This document shows positions 55,676 through 64,000 of a stretch of 64,000 nucleotides of DNA, piece after piece (position 1 is the first letter of the stretch; each line of letters opens with the position of its first letter). The DNA lies in the NCBI GenBank assembly GCA_025331125.1, contig JAOALB010000030.1, positions 1 through 64,000 on the forward strand. Reading direction: 5' to 3'. The position numbers and the translations under genes were made by a program. Under the pieces are notes generated by a model, which saw only the letters and a list, made by a program, of their open reading frames with translations, was not told where the DNA came from and made no database searches. The DNA comes from Mycogone perniciosa (lineage: Eukaryota; Ascomycota; Sordariomycetes; Hypocreales; Hypocreaceae).

Positions 55676-58600
55676 ATGGATCCCGTCTCGATATCCCCCA
55701 ACCATCCAGAGCCTGCTGTCTCTCCTGAGCCTAGCTCGACCCGGCCAAATCCCTTTGACGATAGTGACGCTTCCTCGCGCAAGCGCCGGCGCACCTCGGC
55801 CTCTGGATCCCCAACCGTCTCTATCGAAACGGTGCAGCCCGCCGCCTACGTTGCTGGAAGCTCCGACGCTGCCAAATCCGCAAATACCGTCCAAGATAAT
55901 ACCATGAACCTCGACAAAGACCCCGACCCGCTGACGACGCCGGACCAGGACCCTGTTTCCTGTACGTCTCTTGAAGAACAAGAACCCTCCACATCGAGCC
56001 GGGTCACTCTCAACCTTCGGAACGCTCCGTGTAGTGACCCAACGTCTTCTCTCACAGATGCTTCGCTTTCAGCTCGCCCCCAAGATGATGTGCCTGTACC
56101 CGAAGCGGACACGATTAAGAAGAGCGTGGAGGAGTCCGATCTCGACATGGCGCAAGGCCTCGATGTGGACCTAGAGATCTCTCAACGTTCCTCTTCGGTA
56201 TCAGCAAGCCCGCCCATTGAAGTGATCGCGGTGCCGGACGATGAGGGGACAGCCGATGATGATATGTCATTTGACCCATTCAACGTCGAGGTTGCCATTG
56301 TTGGCGAGGATGTTGCATTTGCGGATCCCACCACGCAGTTCCCATATCACGATCCAGAGGATACCTTATCTGAGACGGTGCACCGTTTGACCCAGTACAT
56401 TTCAACTCGTGAGTTCCCTTGCGACCACGTAAAGAGCGCATACTTAGAAAGTCCAGAATCCCCGATAGAAAGTGGTGTCCTCGACCAAGTCCAAGTATGG
56501 CTCGAGCTCTATCTCAAGTTCGCGAAGCATGCCAGCCCAAGCTCCGTTCTGGACTCATGTCGGACACATCGGAATTTTTGGCTGTCTCTCCCAGATGTTT
56601 GTTTAGCCATGACAAATAGAAAGTATGTGCCCCATTTGGCGATCCATCTTAGTCCGCGATTAACAAGATCCAGGCCCTCACTGCTCAAGTCGTCAGTGCT
56701 CCGATCTACCGTGGTGGATCTCTATTCCGCATTCACCGAACTGGCAGCTAGATTTGTCGCCATTGACTGTTACATACTTCGTGAGTGGCTGTCCACCACA
56801 AGTCTATTAGACCCCCACGGGCCCCTCCTGTTCTCCACCGGCTACCTTCAACAGGTCCATACGTTGACCCGACGCCACGACTTACCTTCGGATGATGATT
56901 TTGCCCAAGCACCTGCAGCTTCATGGGCTCGATCAGACCAAGCATCTTATTTTGTGGGTCAGCTGCAGGCGACTCCTAGAGGGAGTATTGAGTCGTTGGG
57001 CAAGTTGGCTACACTGCTCATCGAAGCCATACCAAACTTGCCGAAGCTATCAGACAGTTTAGCCCCGGTCATTCAAGTTCTCACAAACTGTTTGCGAGAA
57101 TCTTATCGAACATCACGCCTAGGGCAACAGGGTGTACCACACGCCAAACAGATGCTGAAGCTTGGTCATGAGCTCTGGAGCACCATGTCGCCCTTTCTCA
57201 ACATGACGGTCGAGAAACATGTCACATATTTAAGCAGTGAGAGCACTTCTTGCGAGATTCAAGCATTGGCCGAGATGCTGAACTTTTGTCTTCATGGCGA
57301 CCATGAAGAGGCTGTCATCGTACTCGGGAATCATAGGCAAACCTACCCTGGCCTTCCCCCGAGATACACCCATGAAGCCGTTGCGTGGGAATGGAAGGTT
57401 GACATCATGGGGAAGCTCATTCGGTCTAGCCAGATGCAACTCCGTGTCATGGCTGTTACCACTCTGTGTAGCGACCTCGTGGCTGTCTGGAGGCGACTTT
57501 GTGATGCTGGGGAAGACCATAATTTCGCCTTCCTCAACCATTTAGGAGATTACCTCATGCGGATCAACTTGATTGACTACATCCTTGGGCCAAATTGCCA
57601 TCCTGAAATCATTATGGAGAGTGCCAACATTATTGGATTTTTGGTTGTAACCAAAATGTACCGGGATGAACATACGGATCGTTTGTGGCAAGGCATCACG
57701 GCGAGCCAAGATCCTCGAGTTGCGGACGCTCTGACAAGGATGATCACGACAATCGCCAATCTCTTCGATTATCCGGGCTTGCTACGTCTTTGCGAAAAGT
57801 TTCAATCATTGCCAATCGAGGCATTCAACCCCTCTGTGAGGATGCTTTGGGACAACATGCTGCGTGAATTGGTCGCGAGATGTCAAATGGAGCAGACAAC
57901 ACTGAGTTTCCTCCCATATGACCTCTGTTTGCGATTATTAAGAGAATCTTCTATTTGCGCATCTGGTTCTCAAGTAGCTCATCCGGAAATGCAACACGCG
58001 GCTATGCAAAAGTTCAAAGATCTTTTATCCCATGGACCGGACCCTCAAGGTCGGCGTGAGCTCTATTCAAGCTGTATCAAGGATGTGGCGGCGAAATCAC
58101 CCACAACACTGGGTAGTTTGTGGTGTCTCTCAATGGCCATCCGTCCAGCGATACTTGTCGAATTGAGGGTTCTCACGGAACAACACGATCTGGTGAGACT
58201 GATCGTGGAGGAGCTTGAAAATGCTATCCAGGCGGGACAAACAGCAGGCGTGCCTGCTGTGCTTTCCGGGGCAACGAATCAGCCAAGAAGAGACTTTGTG
58301 ACCAGCATTATACAACACCAACCCGAGGCGATCAATGATGATCTTGGTAAAAGACTGTGGGATATTCTTGTGGGGCCGCAGTCTCCTTGCTCGGACGACA
58401 GAAAGTCTGGTTGGCAAATAATTATGAGCACCCTCAGAAGGTCGGCCTCCGAAAACCCTTTCCTCCAAACTTGCTTCTCTGAGTACCTACCAAACCTTGC
58501 ACCATCCTGCTTCTGTGAAGGAATGCTGGAATTCGTTAAAGAGCAGGTTCTCTGGTTGGTAAACGAGAGTGTTGATTTCGCTCTTGACGAGGAAGCTGTT

Positions 58601-61600
58601 GTGACGAAAAGCAGCATCGAGCAATTGTGGCGGATGATCCTCGCAGCGGATGATGCAATCATTGTTGAGCCGGCGATTCGTACCCTGGCTATTGATGTTT
58701 ACCTGGAGAGTCGCACCATCACAACATACCCTTTTAATCGGGCCCGGCAAGTTCACCTTTCTTTCGTTGATCGGTGTTTGCATCAGCTCAAGGACGCTGC
58801 AAGGAGAATCAAGGCTTCGATAGATGGGACCTCTAGTGGCGAGGATGAGCCAATGGTGATTGTCGCAACCGATGAAGAAATACAGGAGCAGGAGCGGGTG
58901 TTTATTCGAAGTCTGCAACTTTTGCGATTCTTCATGGAAGCGCACTACTCTAAACCATACTTCTCTGCACCAGACCTCAGATCGCTGATATCTCAGGAGC
59001 CTTACCAAGTTGAAGGAGACCTTGCACAGCTAAAATATCAGTCATTCGATGGTGCTCTACAAACAGAGGTCAAGCCTCTCCACATTGGCATATTAAACAC
59101 CGCAGCTTCTCTTCTTGCTAGCCTAAGCAGAGAAACTGGTTTTGAGAATTATCGAGTGTTTTATCGGGGACATCCGTTCCTTCCCACTGAAGATGAAATT
59201 TGCAAGTCCTTGGAGGATTTACATGTCAGTGAGGGATTAATTTTGGTCAAACGTGAAGAAGGCAGCGCGCCGTCTTCCGTCCGAGTTAAACCTGGCTCAT
59301 CCCCTCTAGAGATTGAAATTCTGTCTCATTTTCAGGAGCTGTGGGAGTACTTGAGCATGGATGACAAAATCGCGAAAGAGGTATGCGTTCTATGAGAGAA
59401 ACTATTGGTACGATTACTAACATGTTAAGATTTACAACCTGCTAGTGAAGCTTCCCGCGGACGGCCACATCATAGAACTGTTTGAGAGTGAAACGACTTC
59501 CTACAGAGATGTCTTCCTTTCTGGGCAGCCTTTCAAGTCACTCTATGCCATCCACGCGCTGGTTGAGTACACAGAAACCGCTCGATTAGCAGCCTCGGAT
59601 AGCAGCCACAGAATTAGATATCAAGGCTTTTCTCAAACATCATATGAAGAAGCGTTGCGCAAATCTCAATATTTGGTTGTCCAGGCGATATCTGATCGGG
59701 AGTTACTATACAGAACCAACTCCCAGTTGCAAGTTCAACTTATGGGTTCTTTGATGCAGACATTTGTGAAACTCCTTGAAGGTGTGTTTGTTTTCCATCA
59801 TTGCAGTCTTCAGACTAACAGGGAAACCAGATGCTCGCCCTCCAACAGTTTTCAAGGAGGCAGATGGTGCCATCGCACCTACTGCAGATCGACTCATAGC
59901 CATCTTATCTAACGCTGCAAGTTCCACGGAAGAGGCTGCCGTATCATTGATATCCAGCACCATGACTGCTATTCTACGGCTTGGCCTACAGAATACTCGA
60001 TTTTGGGAAGATACTACCATTAACTCGGAATTTCGCCAACTTGTCCCGAAGCTTGCGCTCTTCGACGCCAGAAAGGCGGTAAGGGAACTTGTCTTGGAGC
60101 TTATTGAAGATGTAGTCGATGGCGAGGACCAGCCCTCCTCAACAATGTTGCCTACCCCTTCGGAAGCCAATGCAACTCCCCCCCATACTTTGACACGGTT
60201 TTTTTGGTCGATCGTTTCCAACCTTCTCACGCAAGTTGTCAAGTTCCCTAGCCAATGCCATGAGCTTTTCACAATATTTCAGTTCCTCTTACTTAGGGTC
60301 TCCAAGATATCGCCTACAGCAGTGGATTTCCACAGTCTTGCTGGGTTGACTAGTGAGCTTCTACTGAGCCACGTTTCGACCGAGGTAAAGCATCTCATCT
60401 TTCGCCCTTCCTTTCATCAAGCTAAGATAGTCTTTAGGAAATCGATCAGATAGAGCCTCTTGATCCGGTAGCCAGAGGCCTCGTCTCCCTTTTGCACATG
60501 TGCATGCAGATTGACGATACACTACCCACTTCCCTATTGTTGCCCCAGTAAGTCGATCACCACAATACTACATACAATCTTGATGCTAACCTTGCAGTAA
60601 TCTTGGTCAACTTCTCTTTTGGCGACACCTCTTCCCCCAGAGTCGGAGTCCCGACCAACCGGCCGCCACGGTATTTTTGAATACAGATACGCGCGCGAAG
60701 CTCTATGAGGTTATTTTTCGTCTTACCAGACAGGACAGGGGAAAGTTTGGCTCGTTGTTGAAGGCAGTCAATTCCCTCGTACCCTACTTCTCTGATGAAG
60801 ACGGTATGTATCTCGCACCTGAGAGTCAGCCTCGTTCGCTCTTGTTGATGATTAACTAGATGACCCTTATCTCTATGAGCTCCCTTTTCAATTCGAGCGT
60901 ACCAAGGCTATCCGGTCGCCATGTGGCTATGTTGGCCTACGCAACCTGTCTAATACATGCTACCTGAACTCACTGTTGACTCAGCTTTTCATGAACACCC
61001 AGTTCCGCCGATTCGTCATGAAATCCAACATTCGAGACCCGTTTGAATCACAGCAGCTTTTATTCCATACCCAAAAGCTCTTTGGCTACATGCAAAGCAG
61101 TTACCGGCGCTTTATTGACCCAACGAACATGATTGGTGCCATCAAAACCTATGAAGATACCCCCATTGATATTCACAGCCAGATGGATGTGGATGAGTTT
61201 TACAATTTGCTCTTCGACAGATGGGAGTCACAGCTACTGACAGGGGATGAGAAGAAAAGGCTTCGATCCTTCTATGGTGGACAACTTGTCCAACAAGTCA
61301 AGTCAAAAGAATGCGACCACATATCAGAGCGCCTTGAGCCGTTTTCTGCCATACAGTGCGATATCAAGGGGAAAAGTACACTTCAGGAAAGTCTCCAAGC
61401 CTACGTTGATGGGGAAATCATGGAAGGCGGTAAGTAAATGGCTGACGTTGGGTGTCGCATGGAGCTGACGAAAACCATCCAGATAACAAGTATAAATGTT
61501 CCACTTGTGATCGTCACGTCGATGCCGTAAAAAGGTGACACAAGACATCGCATCCAATTTACATGTCATGCTAACACGTTTGCAGAGCCTGTCTGAAAGA

Positions 61601-64000
61601 TATACCCGATCATCTGATCTTTCACTTGAAGCGGTTCGACTTCAATCTGCGAACACTGCAGCGGAGCAAAATTAACGACTATTTTTCATTCCCCCCCACG
61701 ATCGACATGCGACCTTATACGATTGAACATCTCAGTGATTCCGTGCCTGGGAAAGGTGAAGATGTCTTTGAGCTTGTCGGTATTCTCGTACATTCTGGCA
61801 CAGCCGAGTCTGGCCACTACTATTCATACATCAGAGAACGCCCTTCATCAGCTTGTCGCCCTAACTGGATTGAATTCAACGACGATATAGTAACGCCTTG
61901 GGATCCGTCTCTCATGGAAAACTCGACTTTCGGAGGCCCGGATCAGCGGTCCATCTACGACAACAATGGCATCCTTTATGACAAAACATACAGCGCCTAC
62001 ATGCTCTTCTATCAGCGTGCTTCCTCTCTCATATCTGAGCAGCGAGTGATGTCTGCTCAGAATATCTCTGTACCTCTACAGGTTGAGGCGGACCTGCAAT
62101 TGAGGGAACATATTCTTAACGAGAATACGCTCATTGTGAGGCGACACTGCCTATATGACCCGAGTCACGCGGTTTTCGTGCAGAATTGTTTTTCCCAGGC
62201 TAGATCGCTGGATGAAGGCCGGCTACAAATCTCAAATTCACCCCGAAATGCCAGCGCAAATGCCGAGAGGCGGCAGCCTCACGATCTCAAAAGCCTGGCG
62301 ATGGAGATGACCCTGAGTCACCTTGATCAGGTCGTAACACGAACAAAGGATACACCGCAATTCACCAACTTCTCCATGATGGTCAGGTCTGCGGTTCTCA
62401 GCTGTCACAACTGTGCTTTTGCATACTATGACTACTTTAATTTTCGGCACGTTTCTTTCAGGGCGCTGCTTCAGCGCAACCCTGATGCTGCTGTCCGTTC
62501 TTTCACTGGTCAGACGCTTGTGAGCGCACTAGAAAAGATCTCTGTCAAATCTCCTCAGCTTTACGATTCGGCCAATGTGTTGGCCGACCGGCGTCGCAAT
62601 AGTGATGCACAAGCCACGGAGGACTTCAACCACAACCTGCCAGTTTCTGAGCCTTCAGTTTTAGACGGTACAATACTTCTGTTCAACTATATCTGGAGAT
62701 TTTTCCACATTCACATTCGTTCCTGGGATGAGCACTTCAACACCCTTCTTGAATTTGCAAAGCTTGGAGAACGCGAGGTCGCTCATCTCCTAGCGAACGA
62801 TTACCTCCTCAAGTTACTTCGAATGATTGCGGCAGACGCGATCATGGATCTCTCCAGCAACTATTCCCGGATGTTGCACAATGTACTTCGGCGGGTACAT
62901 AGCCGCCCACCATCCTACGTGGCAATCCTAGCTGCCATCGACCATCTACTTCAGCAGCTTGAGCCCGTCCTTGGCCCCGAATATATTGTCGAAAAGCCGC
63001 TGGAACGGCTAGATCACTCGGGTAGGCCGTTTCCCTGGACATCAGAGGAGGTTCAGTTCCTTCATAGCCATCCTGAACGTCAGCTTTCCAGCTTCTTCAT
63101 GGAGAAGATGTTAGGAATTGATCAGGCTCAGAACATTACCCACAGCATTGTTCGCCGCTTGGTTGTGACCGGGTCGCAGATGGATTTCCGGGTTTTCAAC
63201 AGCCTCCGAAAGAACGTGCAAGGCGATACCACGACGCAGCCTATGGATCCATTCTTACGAGCGGCAAGTCAATATCTCGAGTCAACACCATCACTTGATC
63301 ATGCGCGGAATCTTGTTCGTCACATCGGTACCCAAGCCAAAAATCTGCAAAACGCAGAAGGGGCTGCATTTTTGGAGCTTTTCGGTGCTGCCTTGAATCT
63401 TAGGAGGCCAGATGTCGACATGGTGAAGACGATCCAGGATTGCAGCGTCGGGACTATTCCAGACTGGGCACCTTACTTGCTCGTATATGCGGATAACGGT
63501 GTCAGGTGTGACGCTGAACAGTTAATTGAAGATGAGCTCTTCCAATTTGCGTTGGAGGATTTAGGTGAAGACACCTTGAGTCCGGGAAGACGTGAAGAAG
63601 CCAAAACTGTGATCAAGAAGTTAGGCATACGATGCCTAGCCTACCTCCGCGACACACATATCAAACGACGAGTCCAGATAGGACAAGATGCAGCTGGTGC
63701 AATACTCCGAGTAATTGGAAAATGTGCGACTTGCCTCAAAGCCAACCTCGAGACAAATGACGACCCAGATACCGCCGAATTCAGGGCGCTTCAAAGTGGT
63801 AAGTAAACCTTTCGTGATAGGCACATATAGGGATGAGCATACTGACACTTCAAATAGAGGTTATTGGGCCGCTGCGGAGACTCGTTGTGGATGAAGTAGA
63901 TGATGATGGCTCTGGTAAGCCACCCCCATTGCAAGGTTGCTGTGATGTACACTATCTGCATACGTGACTAACCTAATGAACTAGATTGGGACGGGTCATG
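55676..64000 (+). CDS. Large ubiquitin-specific protease (USP/UBP), 3' end outside window
   Basis: Exons: 55676-59380, 59430-59781, 59822-60384, 60438-60547, 60598-60803, 60860-61429, 61483-61534, 61586-63798, 63858-63914, 63985-64000+. All introns are 40-71 nt, GT-AG, and phases agree. At least 2,614 residues. The first about 200 residues are acidic, Ser/Pro-rich and disordered; about 1,500 residues of helical, Armadillo-like sequence follow, as in USP9X/FAF and USP34-type enzymes. The C19 catalytic domain begins at GYVGLRNLSNTCYLNSLLTQ, with the active-site Cys codon at 60958-60960. CSTCDRH across exon 7 is a likely zinc ligand pair. The His box ESGHYYSYIRE has its His at 61815-61817, followed by NWIEFNDDIV. 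It would remove ubiquitin from protein substrates. The catalytic residues appear complete. Confidence 0.92.

Noticed and set aside
59381..63984. Frame changes in the ubiquitin protease gene as pseudogene lesions
   Set aside because: Each coincides with a 40-71-nt GT-AG intron, with matching phase and continuous USP sequence after splicing.

Overview
The window looks like chromosomal DNA of a filamentous ascomycete, most likely Eurotiales (Aspergillus/Penicillium type). The evidence is genes with short GT-AG introns of about 40-150 nt, HET-domain genes, fungal-specific families (DUF4419, DUF7924, DUF7703, Pop3, an Hce2-tailed GH18 chitinase), and retrotransposons degraded by C-to-T / G-to-A transitions as expected from repeat-induced point mutation (RIP). 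The species is not identified.

Layout. (1) 1-13.6 kb is an accessory island: a 2OG-Fe(II) oxygenase start broken by a 217-bp tandem duplication, an intact HET gene (-), DUF4419 (+), DUF7924 with a PD-(D/E)XK-like signature (+), a decayed second HET gene (-), two LTR relics, a decayed ankyrin gene and an unrecognised ORF. (2) 15.5-24.3 kb: a Ty1/copia element (15814-21314, - orientation) separates two truncated genes lying back to back, a LysM fragment (-) and a GH18 chitinase with a C-terminal Hce2 domain (+, pseudogene). (3) 24.5-31.6 kb: gene debris, a small secreted Kre9/KNH-like gene with two introns, a Tc1/mariner deletion derivative with intact terminal inverted repeats, an intact multi-pass membrane protein (DUF7703-like), a well-preserved solo LTR and a fragment of a GDEVKIT-repeat protein. 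(4) 31.7-44.9 kb: an extremely AT-rich block that resolves into nested retrotransposons. One element (32246-38122, AATAA target duplication) sits inside the left LTR of an older, heavily mutated element (32070-44168) whose LTR family is the same as the solo LTR at 29.5 kb. (5) 47.2-64 kb: ordinary gene-dense DNA with an MFS transporter of phosphate-symporter type, an ArsB/CitT-like permease, POP3 (RNase P/MRP subunit, -), and a very large ubiquitin-specific protease gene with at least ten exons that runs off the right edge.

The right-hand genes are housekeeping or transport genes with normal composition. The left two thirds is a mosaic of recognition-type genes (HET, ankyrin, STAND-type repeats), chitin-related genes and transposons, with many pseudogenes. 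The most striking structures are the nested, RIP-mutated retrotransposons with an unmutated reference copy nearby, the copia element between two decapitated chitin-related genes, and the clustered recognition-type genes. I see no CRISPR array, rRNA or convincing tRNA.
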